From NCBI GenBank assembly GCA_938003885.1, contig CALKWT010000060.1, positions 1 to 14,213 of the forward strand: DNA of 14,213 nt, read 5' to 3'. Both the position numbers and the translations under genes were made by a program. The notes beneath the pieces are model-generated. The model saw nothing but the letters and a program-made list of their open reading frames with translations. It searched no databases and was not told the origin of the DNA. Shown in pieces: positions 7,125 to 14,213 of this stretch; the first letter of the stretch is position 1; every line of letters starts with the position of its first letter. Source of the stretch: an uncultured Balneolaceae bacterium (GTDB lineage: Bacteria; Bacteroidota; Rhodothermia; Balneolales; Balneolaceae).

Positions 7125-7140
7125 CCCCGAACGACCGGGG
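7125..7140. terminator. Weak bidirectional terminator candidate between lepB and the ABC-F gene
   Basis: CCCCG (7125-7129) and CGGGG (7136-7140) form a five-pair GC stem with a six-base loop. The stem sits in the 180-base gap between the convergent lepB and ABC-F genes. Beyond one mismatch, two more A-T pairs can form. There is no proper T-run on either side, so termination strength is doubtful. Nothing else is apparent in this gap. Confidence 0.3.
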
Positions 7141-7180
7141 TTAAATCACCGGAGAACTACACTGAAAAAGGGGCGCCATA

Positions 7181-9154
7181 TCAGGCAGAGCCCTCCTTCT
7201 CTCTGTCAAACTCCGCTTCTGCAAACTCGATACGCCCGGCCAGATCTTCCCATTTGTTAAGCAGATCTGCCAGGCGGGATTTCAGAGCTTCATACTCCAG
7301 TGAGACCTCTTTTACCCTTTCGCTGTCGTTGTAGAAGTCCGGATCCGCCATCATGATTTCAATCTCCTCTTTTCTGGACTCTTTCGCTTCAATCTCATTT
7401 TCTGTCTTCTCCAGTCGCTTCTTGATGGGGCCGATCTTCCTGGAAAGTGCATTTCTTCTTTCAGCTTCCAACCTTCGCTGCTCTTTCCGGCTCAAGCCCG
7501 GTGCTGAATCGCTTTTTTGTCCGGCCTCTTCTTGCTGTTGCGCACTCTCTTCTGCCTTTCTTTCCAGATAGTAACTCACATTTCCCAGCCAGGTTTTAAT
7601 AGTTTGCGGCTGTATCTCTAATGTTTTGTTTACGATCGGATCGAGGAAGTCTCTGTCGTGAGAGACGATCATCAGTGATCCTTCAAATTGCTGAAGAGCC
7701 TGCTGAAGAATATGTTTCGACTGCATATCAAGATGGTTGGTCGGCTCATCAAAAATGAGAAAGTTTCCCGGGTTGAGCAGCATTTTGGCAAGAGCCACCC
7801 GGCTTTTTTCGCCACCCGACAGCACACCAATCTTTTTAAAGACATCGTCGTTTGTGAATAGAAAACACCCAAGTATGGTTCTGAGGCGGGTTTCGGGAGC
7901 GCCTGTGCCCACGGTTTTCATCTCTTCCAGAATGGTGTTGGCCGGATTTAGTTCCTCCGCCTGGTGCTGTGCAAAATACCCTGTGGTGACATTGTACCCC
8001 GTCTCCACCTTGCCATTCTGATAGGGTTCCATTCCCGCAAGTATCCGGATGAACGTAGACTTCCCCGCGCCGTTAGGCCCGACCACTGCAATTTTGTCTC
8101 CCCGCTCCACTTCATAATCGATCATCTCAAAAACCTTGTGTTTCCCGTAATGTTTGCCCAGATCTTCGACCTTGATGACGATCTGTCCACTTCTCTCCGG
8201 CGGCGGGAAACGGAAAGAGATCTCCTCCTGACTCTCATCAATATGGATCTGCTCCATTTTCTCCAGTTGCTTAATCCGGCTTTGAACCTGCCGAGCCTTT
8301 GTCGCTTTATAACGGAAGCGATCTATAAACTCCTGTGTTTGCTTGATCTCCTTTTGTTGATTTTCCAGCTGTTTCTTCAGGAGATCCTGATCCTGCTCAT
8401 ATTTCTTTTCATAGAATGAATAATTTCCTGCATAGTCGAGCAGATCTCCCCGGCTCAGCGCCAGGGTACGCGTCGTCACCGAGTTTAAAAAGGCCTTGTC
8501 GTGTGAGACAATGATGACTGCCCCTTCATATAACTTCAGAAAACTCTCGATCCACTGCAGCGATTCTATATCAAGATGGTTGGTCGGCTCATCCAGCAGG
8601 AGATAGGTAGGCTTTTGAAGAAGTAATTTACCCAGGGCGATTCTCATTAGCCAACCTCCGCTGAACTCCGTGGTGGAGCGTGAAAGGTCGGACTCCCTGA
8701 ATCCCAGGCCGGTCAGTACACGCTCAATTTCAGAGCGGAGCCGGTAGGACCCGGAATCTTCCAACTGATGCTGAAGTTGGCCGAATCTCTCAACTGTCTC
8801 TTGATATTCTCTGCTTTCCGGATCCAGAAGCTCCAACTTTGTTTGCATGGCCCGGTGTTCTTCCCGAAGTTTCAGTATGTCCTGAAATGCGTGCTCCACC
8901 TCTTCGACAACACTCAGCGAAGGATCGGGCTCCACGCCATCCTGCGGGAGATACCCTACCGTAGCTGTTTTGCTCATTTTGACCTGGCCAGAGCCGGCAC
9001 TTTGCTCCCCCGCTATGATTTTGAGCAGCGTCGACTTCCCTGCTCCGTTTGGGCCTACAAGTCCGATACGTTCCCCTGGATTGATGGTGGCCGAGATATC
9101 TCTGAAGAGTGGACGTTCACCAAACCAAAGAGAGATAGAGTCAAGTTGAAGCAT
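7181..9154 (-). CDS. ABC-F family ATPase (ribosome-associated, Uup/YheS-like)
   Basis: Soluble protein with two ATP-binding cassettes and no membrane segments. ABC-F proteins bind the ribosomal E site and act on stalled or non-productive ribosomes; some confer antibiotic resistance. Cassette 1 has Walker A GPNGAGKST (34-42), signature FSGGW (164-168) and Walker B LLLDEPTNHLD (185-195). The charged helical linker that reaches the P-site tRNA is about 245-310. Cassette 2 has Walker A GPNGAGKST (359-367), signature LSGGE (445-449) and FDEPTNHLD (468-476). A highly charged coiled-coil tail follows (about 555-655), as in Uup and YheS; the FSGGW form of the first signature favours a YheS-like member. 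The length of 657 residues fits. Housekeeping function is more likely than drug resistance, but sequence alone cannot settle this. It appears monocistronic. Confidence 0.93.
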   Translation of the reverse strand: MLQLDSISLWFGERPLFRDISATINPGERIGLVGPNGAGKSTLLKIIAGEQSAGSGQVKMSKTATVGYLPQDGVEPDPSLSVVEEVEHAFQDILKLREEHRAMQTKLELLDPESREYQETVERFGQLQHQLEDSGSYRLRSEIERVLTGLGFRESDLSRSTTEFSGGWLMRIALGKLLLQKPTYLLLDEPTNHLDIESLQWIESFLKLYEGAVIIVSHDKAFLNSVTTRTLALSRGDLLDYAGNYSFYEKKYEQDQDLLKKQLENQQKEIKQTQEFIDRFRYKATKARQVQSRIKQLEKMEQIHIDESQEEISFRFPPPERSGQIVIKVEDLGKHYGKHKVFEMIDYEVERGDKIAVVGPNGAGKSTFIRILAGMEPYQNGKVETGYNVTTGYFAQHQAEELNPANTILEEMKTVGTGAPETRLRTILGCFLFTNDDVFKKIGVLSGGEKSRVALAKMLLNPGNFLIFDEPTNHLDMQSKHILQQALQQFEGSLMIVSHDRDFLDPIVNKTLEIQPQTIKTWLGNVSYYLERKAEESAQQQEEAGQKSDSAPGLSRKEQRRLEAERRNALSRKIGPIKKRLEKTENEIEAKESRKEEIEIMMADPDFYNDSERVKEVSLEYEALKSRLADLLNKWEDLAGRIEFAEAEFDREKEGSA

Positions 9155-9355
9155 AAAGCTGTGTAGAGTTAAAAGATATTATCAATTCAATCAGGGTATA
9201 CAAAATACAGAGGATACTATTACATTACACCCGAAATAGAGAATAATAAAGCCTTTGGTGCTTCTGTAATGCATGTACCGGAAGCAGGCAGGAAAATATC
9301 CGCCCATTCCGCTATGTTTTCTATCGGAAGGAAACTCTCTGAAAACTAAGAGTAT

Positions 9356-10630
9356 ATGAAAATAAAGATCCCCATTTTACTCTCTTTTATTGCGGTTCTT
9401 ATTGCCGGATGCAGTGAGAGCCGGCAGAAACCGGTTCTGGAGTATGTTGTGAGTAATCCAGCAGATACCGGATCCCGGTTTCCTGATCTCTATCACGACC
9501 CGTCTGGAGAGCTCTATATGAGCTGGGTGAGGAATGTAGAAGAGAATATTTTTATGTCTCAATACTCGATTTACAGAGATGGCAGATGGAGTGCTGCTGA
9601 GACAATTCATATCGGTTCAGATTACCACGTAAGCCCTTCACATTCGATCTCGGTAACCGGAAACAGGGGTGAACCCTCTGCTGCTCATCGTTATCGTGCG
9701 TCGGACAGTGATACAGAAGAGTTTCTGACAGAGTTTCGGTTCCGGGACCAGGATCGCGGACGCTGGGAAGAAACATTCGGGCTGCCTGATGCGGGTGACT
9801 TGCCATCACATCAGCTGTTTGTAAGAAGTGGCCTCCTCGCGGATGGTTCGTTACTGGTTGTCTGGCTGGAGGCCCCGCTTATCGAAACGGAACCGGATGA
9901 CGGGCCAGCGGAAGAAAGAAGAGAAGTGGGGGATAAAGTTCTTCTGCAAACGGCCCTCTTTTCGGCCGATGGCGATCTTCTGATGAACAACCAGATTGAT
10001 GAGGAAGTTTGTGGCCACTGTTCAATTGACTTGACCGGCACGGGTAATGAAATGAGCGTCGTTTACCGGGGAGGAGTGGATGGAGAGGTGAGGATTGCAC
10101 GTTTTAATGAAAGCACTCTGGATTGGGGCACACCTGAAGTTGTTCAAAGTGCCTCCTCAGGCAGTTTAGCGAGGCTACAGGCTGAAACTCATTCGACGTC
10201 AGGTGCCGGAATAGATATGAACGGGAGGTATACGGCGGTTGTGTGGGATACTCCTGGAGAAGAATCGGACAATTGTAGGAATGTCTACCTTACCTACGCT
10301 GTAAGTGGAGAAGCGGGATTCAGAACTCCGATTGCCATTGCGGGAACGGATCTTTGCTCCCTGGGCAGGCCGGATGCTTTAGTGGCCGACAGCGGGGAGA
10401 TGGCAGTCAGCTGGTTGAGGCAGAGCGGTGAGCAGGCGGCGGTCATGCTGTCGTTTGTGTCGGGAGACGGAACAGTACAACAGACAGTACAGGTCGGCAT
10501 TACCTCCGCAAGCCAGAGCAGCGGTACACCCCGTATTGCCAGAGCAGGCGAATCGGTTATGATTGCGTGGACCCAGACAGCGCCCACTTATAGAGTGAGG
10601 ACCGCCAGGGTTCCCCTTGAAAACCGTTAA
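9356..10630 (+). CDS. Lipoprotein, predicted sialidase-like beta-propeller, function unknown
   Basis: The 424-residue product starts with a lipoprotein signal peptide: basic n-region, hydrophobic core, and lipobox LIAG|C with Cys19 as the lipidation site. The mature chain shows repeated strand-like units ending in W or aromatic-rich turns, for example SIYRDGRWS (71-79), DQDRGRWEE (131-139), and FNESTLDWGTP (250-260). This resembles BNR/Asp-box beta-propellers. A CGHC (219-222) followed by a VVYRGGVDGEVRIARF stretch recalls, from memory, secreted sialidase-like proteins of Bacteroidota that carry a CxCC motif followed by VYRDRS..EIRD. This copy is divergent and lacks the usual CxCC. I see no sialidase catalytic set, so glycosidase activity is not claimed. 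It ends 37 bases before the M19 dipeptidase gene on the same strand, so the two are probably co-transcribed. Confidence 0.8.
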   Translation: MKIKIPILLSFIAVLIAGCSESRQKPVLEYVVSNPADTGSRFPDLYHDPSGELYMSWVRNVEENIFMSQYSIYRDGRWSAAETIHIGSDYHVSPSHSISVTGNRGEPSAAHRYRASDSDTEEFLTEFRFRDQDRGRWEETFGLPDAGDLPSHQLFVRSGLLADGSLLVVWLEAPLIETEPDDGPAEERREVGDKVLLQTALFSADGDLLMNNQIDEEVCGHCSIDLTGTGNEMSVVYRGGVDGEVRIARFNESTLDWGTPEVVQSASSGSLARLQAETHSTSGAGIDMNGRYTAVVWDTPGEESDNCRNVYLTYAVSGEAGFRTPIAIAGTDLCSLGRPDALVADSGEMAVSWLRQSGEQAAVMLSFVSGDGTVQQTVQVGITSASQSSGTPRIARAGESVMIAWTQTAPTYRVRTARVPLENR

Positions 10631-10667
10631 GGTACCGTTAAATTAATAATGTAAACGAGACAAAAAC

Positions 10668-11969
10668 ATGATTCAACAAAGACCCAATAACATGCACAAA
10701 AGAGTCGGAGTAACCGTACTGATTGTCAGTTTTATGCTAAGCCTTGGAGCGGCGGGATTAGATGCTCAAAATAAGAGAAGTGACTATCTGGATCAGGCTC
10801 ATGAAATCCTGGAACGCGTACCACTTTTCGACGGACACAACGATGCGCCCTGGCAATACAGGAACAGGGTGGGATACAAATTTTCGGAGCTCGATTTTAC
10901 AGACACGTCCCACCTCAGCAGGGATATGCATACCGACATCAGACGACTGAAAGAAGGGAAGGTGGGAGCACAATGGTGGTCCGTCTATATTTCTGCGAAT
11001 ATTCCTGAATCGGAAGCTGTCTCACAGACGATGGAACAGATCGATTTTGTCTACAGAATGGCAGAGAAATACCCCGATACCTTTGAAATGGCTTACACAG
11101 CAGACGATGTGGAAAGAATTTTAAATAGCGGAAAAATCGCATCTCTGATCGGTATGGAAGGGGGGCACTCAATCAACAATTCTCTGGCTGTATTGAGAAT
11201 GTTCTATCAACTGGGTGCAAGATATATGACCCTCACCCACAGCCGGACACTGGACTGGGCGGATGCTGCGGGAGACGATCCCCGGCACGACGGTCTGAAT
11301 GAGTTCGGTGAGGAGGTGATCCGGGAGATGAACCGTCTTGGCATGCTGGTCGATCTCTCCCATGTGACCCCGGCTACAATGAGAGATGCCATCCGGGTTT
11401 CAGAAGCGCCCGTCATGTTTTCTCACTCGAATGCCAGAGTGGTTTCAGGCCACCCCAGGAATGTGCCGGACGACGTTTTGCAACTCATTCCTGAAAAGGA
11501 CGGAATAGTGATGGTGACCTTTGTGGAATCATTCACATCAGAAGAACTGCGACGTTACTATGCGGAACGAAACGGATTCCGTGCAAAAACCGAGTCTCTC
11601 TATCCCGGACAGCCTGAGGTGGTTGCGGAGAAGATGAGGGAGTGGGCTGAGGCCAATGAGATGCCCAAATCTACTCTGGAACAGGTGGCTGACCATATCG
11701 ATCACATCCGGGATCAGATTGGTACCGACTATATCGGAGTTGGTGGAGATTACGATGGTATCTCTTCACTTCCACTGGGGCTGGAAGATGTCTCCACCTA
11801 CCCTGAGCTTTTTGCGGAATTGCTGAAGCGCGGCTATACAGAGGAGGAGCTGGAAGATATCGCAGGACGCAATATGCTGCGAGTGATGAGAAAAGCAGAG
11901 CAAACCGCAAACAGATTGCAGGGTGAACGGGAACCTTCTGAAGTTCTGATCACTGATTTTGATGAATAG
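10668..11969 (+). CDS. Membrane dipeptidase-like zinc dipeptidase (peptidase family M19), exported
   Basis: Binuclear zinc peptidase related to renal dipeptidase; family members cleave dipeptides, often accepting a D-residue at the C-terminal position. The expected ligands are all visible: FDGHNDAPW with His57 and Asp59, MEGGHS with bridging Glu164, VDLSHV with His232, FSHSNAR with His253, and GVGGDYDGI with Asp361. The spacing of 21 between the two late histidines matches the family. The N-terminus is a signal peptide ending near LDA|Q (residue 33), placing the enzyme in the periplasm or outside. ATG 10668 gives 433 residues; an alternative in-frame ATG at 10692 (425 residues) gives a more compact signal peptide, and no Shine-Dalgarno decides between them. 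It follows the lipoprotein gene and precedes an AbgT transporter, which suggests a peptide-salvage role. Confidence 0.93.
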   Translation: MIQQRPNNMHKRVGVTVLIVSFMLSLGAAGLDAQNKRSDYLDQAHEILERVPLFDGHNDAPWQYRNRVGYKFSELDFTDTSHLSRDMHTDIRRLKEGKVGAQWWSVYISANIPESEAVSQTMEQIDFVYRMAEKYPDTFEMAYTADDVERILNSGKIASLIGMEGGHSINNSLAVLRMFYQLGARYMTLTHSRTLDWADAAGDDPRHDGLNEFGEEVIREMNRLGMLVDLSHVTPATMRDAIRVSEAPVMFSHSNARVVSGHPRNVPDDVLQLIPEKDGIVMVTFVESFTSEELRRYYAERNGFRAKTESLYPGQPEVVAEKMREWAEANEMPKSTLEQVADHIDHIRDQIGTDYIGVGGDYDGISSLPLGLEDVSTYPELFAELLKRGYTEEELEDIAGRNMLRVMRKAEQTANRLQGEREPSEVLITDFDE

Positions 11970-12058
11970 CAGTCTGTATAGAAAAACCGTTACCGAAGCC
12001 GGGGTGAGGTTGATCACGTCAATCTCCCTTGCTTTGGACAACAGGAGGATGAAGAGGC

Positions 12059-12084
12059 AGAGATAAAAAAATCGTCTCTTTTTT
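12059..12084 (+). terminator. Candidate intrinsic terminator after the dipeptidase gene
   Basis: AGAGAT (12059-12064) pairs with GTCTCT (12074-12079), six pairs including one T-G, with a nine-base A-rich loop. It is followed directly by five Ts (12080-12084) and then ATATAT. The stem is short and only moderately stable. It lies 90 bases after the dipeptidase stop and would separate it from the transporter gene. Confidence 0.45.
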
Positions 12085-12149
12085 ATATATTTAACCCTGC
12101 AACATAGCTATCTCCGTTAATACCTTAACCAACTAACCAGATTAATAAC

Positions 12150-13745
12150 GTGGCTGAAGATAAACAATCTAAACCTAGCGAGACCCCGGAAGCGACGAAA
12201 AAAAGTTCTCTTTTTAACAAGTTTCTGAACCTGATTGAGAGATCGGGAAACAAATTGCCTGATCCGGCCATTCTATTTTTCTTTTTGATGATCTTCATCT
12301 GGATCATCTCAGCGGTTTTATCTCCGCTGAGCTTTAGCGAGATCGATCCCAGAACCGGTGAGCAGTTGATTGTTTACAACCAGCTGACAGGCGACAGTCT
12401 GGCGGCCTTTCTGGCAGGAATGATAGAAACGTTTGTTCTGTTTGCCCCGCTGGGGATCGTTTTGGTAGCGATGCTTGGGGTGGGTGTTGCTGAGCATTCG
12501 GGATGGATTGATGCGGGGCTCAAAAAACTCCTGAACTTTACTCCTGCAACCTTTCTGACACCGATGCTTATTCTGATCGCCATCATCAGCCATACAGCTG
12601 CCGATGCCGGTTATGTGTTGGTGATCCCGCTCGGGGGAGTGATCTTCTATGCAGCAGGCCGGCATCCGCTGGCAGGTATTGCTGCTGCATTTGCAGGGGT
12701 AAGTGGGGGATTCTCGGCAAATTTTATCCCCTCTGCCATTGACCCCATGCTGGCCAGCATTACATTGGAGGCTGCCCGGATCTTTGATCCCGAAATTGTA
12801 CTCAATCCGATCAATAACTGGTACTTCACCTCCGCTTCAAGTGTGCTGATTGTCCTTGTCGGCTGGTACATTACGGATCGAATAGTGGAGCCTCGTCTGA
12901 AGGGGCTTGACATTGACGGCGATGAGGATCAGATCCCACAGATGGTACCGATCACGGATAGAGAGAGCCGTGCGTTCTGGTACGGATTTATTGCGATGGT
13001 ACTGGGCCTGGTCGGTCTTTTTCTCTGGGCCCTTCCTGAAGGATCGGGGTTGAGGGATCCTAACTGGGATAACCCTGAGGTGAGTTCGCTTTTCTCACCC
13101 AATGCCTCTCTGATGCAGGCGATCGTCCCCTTAATTTTTGTGCTGATGCTGATTCCGGGGGTGGTTTACGGATTCGCTTCCGGTAAATACAGCTCCTCCA
13201 GAGATATGATTCAAAACATGACGAAATCGATGGAGAGCATGGGGTACTATATTGTGATGGCCTTCTTCTGTGCACTCTTCATCGATGCGTTTAATCAGTC
13301 AAATGTGGGCTTGCTGATCGCTGTAAAAGGTGCAAATTTTCTGGAAGCTCTCTCTCTGCCCGGCCAGGTTACTATTGTCGGTATCATTATACTGAGTGCA
13401 TTTGTAAATCTCTTTATCGGATCTGCTTCCGCTAAATGGCTGCTGGTATCACCGATTTTCGTGCCCATGCTGATGCAACTCGGTATTTCACCCGACTTGA
13501 CACAGGCTGCCTACCGGGTGGGAGATTCCGTTTCCAATATCCTTACACCACTACTGCCCTACTTTCCGCTGGTCGTGGTTTTCTGCCAGCGATATGTGAA
13601 GAGTACAGGGATTGGTACGGTGATCTCTATGATGGTACCCTACACGATCATCTTCCTGATCGCCTGGACCATCTTCCTGATCATCTACTGGGCGATGGGC
13701 ATCCCGCTCAGCTTTGAGGCACACTACGTCTACCCGGCAAATTAA
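12150..13745 (+). CDS. AbgT family transporter
   Basis: Inner-membrane transporter related to E. coli AbgT (p-aminobenzoyl-glutamate uptake) and to MtrF/YdaH (drug and sulfonamide efflux). The 531 residues are in the family range of 510-530. A polar Lys/Glu/Ser-rich N-terminus of about 35 residues is followed by multiple hydrophobic segments. Recognisable family stretches include IISHTAADAGYVLVIPLGG and AGVSGGFSANFIPSAIDPML, the first of two re-entrant-hairpin-like regions, and the C-terminal SASAKWLLVSPIFVPML with RVGDSVSNILTPLLPYFPLV, the second. The start is a GTG at 12150; no other start precedes the first membrane helix and no Shine-Dalgarno is seen. Substrate and direction of transport cannot be read from sequence; the exported dipeptidase upstream favours uptake of peptide-like compounds. 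Confidence 0.93.
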   Translation: MAEDKQSKPSETPEATKKSSLFNKFLNLIERSGNKLPDPAILFFFLMIFIWIISAVLSPLSFSEIDPRTGEQLIVYNQLTGDSLAAFLAGMIETFVLFAPLGIVLVAMLGVGVAEHSGWIDAGLKKLLNFTPATFLTPMLILIAIISHTAADAGYVLVIPLGGVIFYAAGRHPLAGIAAAFAGVSGGFSANFIPSAIDPMLASITLEAARIFDPEIVLNPINNWYFTSASSVLIVLVGWYITDRIVEPRLKGLDIDGDEDQIPQMVPITDRESRAFWYGFIAMVLGLVGLFLWALPEGSGLRDPNWDNPEVSSLFSPNASLMQAIVPLIFVLMLIPGVVYGFASGKYSSSRDMIQNMTKSMESMGYYIVMAFFCALFIDAFNQSNVGLLIAVKGANFLEALSLPGQVTIVGIIILSAFVNLFIGSASAKWLLVSPIFVPMLMQLGISPDLTQAAYRVGDSVSNILTPLLPYFPLVVVFCQRYVKSTGIGTVISMMVPYTIIFLIAWTIFLIIYWAMGIPLSFEAHYVYPAN

Positions 13746-13754
13746 CGGCTGGCT

Positions 13755-14213
13755 CTATTCAAAATCTGTGGAGAAGCGGGTTGCCACCCGCTCTCTCAGA
13801 TTAAATGAGCTGCTCATCACTTCACCATAGGCGCCGGCACTCCGGATAGCCACCAGATCCCCTCGCTTCAGCTCGGGGAGCATCATTCCATTTCTGAAGG
13901 TATCTGATGTTTCGCAAATGGGGCCCACCACATCATACTTAACAGGCGGCCGGTCGGAGGTGAGAGCATCTATATGATGAACTGCCTGATAGAGGGCTGG
14001 CCGGATCAGCTCAGTCATTCCTGCATCTATCACCGCAAAATTGGTGTTCACTCCCTCCTTAATAAAAAGTACCGAAGAGATCAGGCTGCCGCACTGGCCG
14101 GTAATACTCCGGCCCAGTTCGAAGTGAACCTGTTGGCCCTCCCGCACTTTCAGGTGTTGTTCAATCAAATTGAAGAAAGATTCAAAATCAGGGATCGGCT
14201 CCCCGTCCGGGTA
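13755..14213 (-). CDS. lysA: Diaminopimelate decarboxylase, C-terminal part (5' end beyond the window)
   Basis: PLP-dependent fold-III decarboxylase that makes L-lysine from meso-diaminopimelate. The last 152 codons are present and the frame stays open through the right edge, so about two thirds of the gene lies outside. Visible motifs are ELGRSITGQCGSLIS (the family's EPGR region, here with Leu for Pro), NFAVIDAGMTELIRPALYQA, VVGPICETSDTF (the Cys-Glu pair contributed across the dimer to the active site) and SAGAYGEVMSSSFN. The ELGRS form appears, from memory, in other Bacteroidota LysA proteins, so I do not treat it as a defect. It converges on the AbgT transporter gene, with 9 bases between the two stop codons. 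Confidence 0.93.
   Translation of the reverse strand, partial: YPDGEPIPDFESFFNLIEQHLKVREGQQVHFELGRSITGQCGSLISSVLFIKEGVNTNFAVIDAGMTELIRPALYQAVHHIDALTSDRPPVKYDVVGPICETSDTFRNGMMLPELKRGDLVAIRSAGAYGEVMSSSFNLRERVATRFSTDFE

Noticed and set aside
9260..9270. The 11-mer GCTTCTGTAAT occurs both here, upstream of the lipoprotein gene, and at 3484-3494 upstream of lepA.
   Set aside because: Two copies with different distances to the nearby TTTG and to the start codons; this is within reach of chance, and no third copy was noticed.
9334..9353. Small hairpin ACTCT/AGAGT with a 10-base loop just before the lipoprotein ATG.
   Set aside because: Only five pairs, mostly A-T rich, and likely to occur by chance; no supporting regulatory context.
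14113..14140. LysA has ELGRS where many decarboxylases have EPGR, which could signal loss of function.
   Set aside because: The active-site CETSD and the GAYGEVM motif are intact, and I recall the ELGRS form in other Bacteroidota LysA proteins, so it looks lineage-typical.

Overview
The window is a piece of ordinary chromosome from a bacterium of the Bacteroidota/Balneolota-Rhodothermota kind. I infer this from several things: few genes have a Shine-Dalgarno, the signal peptidase box B reads IPTPSMEKTL, HisG is the long form, the LysA fragment reads ELGRS where most families have EPGR, and a likely lepA promoter resembles the TTTG / TAnnTTTG pattern of that group. No mobile element, CRISPR array, rRNA or tRNA was seen. 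The taxonomic call is from recollection of family sequences, not from a search.

Layout. Positions 1-3289 (minus strand) hold the start of a histidine biosynthesis operon: a His-rich leader peptide (hisL, 3289-3167), hisG, hisD and the first about 275 codons of hisC, which runs off the left edge. Positions 3290-3520 are a divergent control region with a 60-base inverted repeat and a candidate lepA promoter. Positions 3521-7000 (plus strand) hold lepA, an unrecognised secreted protein, and lepB (signal peptidase I). A minus-strand ABC-F ATPase (7181-9154) faces lepB. Positions 9356-13745 (plus strand) hold a beta-propeller-like lipoprotein, an exported M19 dipeptidase and an AbgT-family transporter. 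The 3' part of lysA (minus strand) runs off the right edge and converges on the transporter with only 9 bases between the stop codons.

The most interesting element is a 40-codon reading frame directly upstream of hisG. It encodes 13 histidines, eight of them within 13 residues. It is best explained as a ribosome-sensed leader peptide controlling the his operon in response to histidyl-tRNA supply. Its His codons are scattered rather than consecutive. I could not find a strong U-tracted terminator between it and hisG, so the mechanism is open. Together with the long-form, allosteric HisG, the pathway would be controlled both at expression and at enzyme level.

The other linkages are functional guesses. 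The lepA-X-lepB cluster joins a ribosomal GTPase, a predicted secreted protein and the peptidase that would mature it. The exported dipeptidase next to an AbgT transporter suggests small-peptide or aminoacyl-conjugate salvage.
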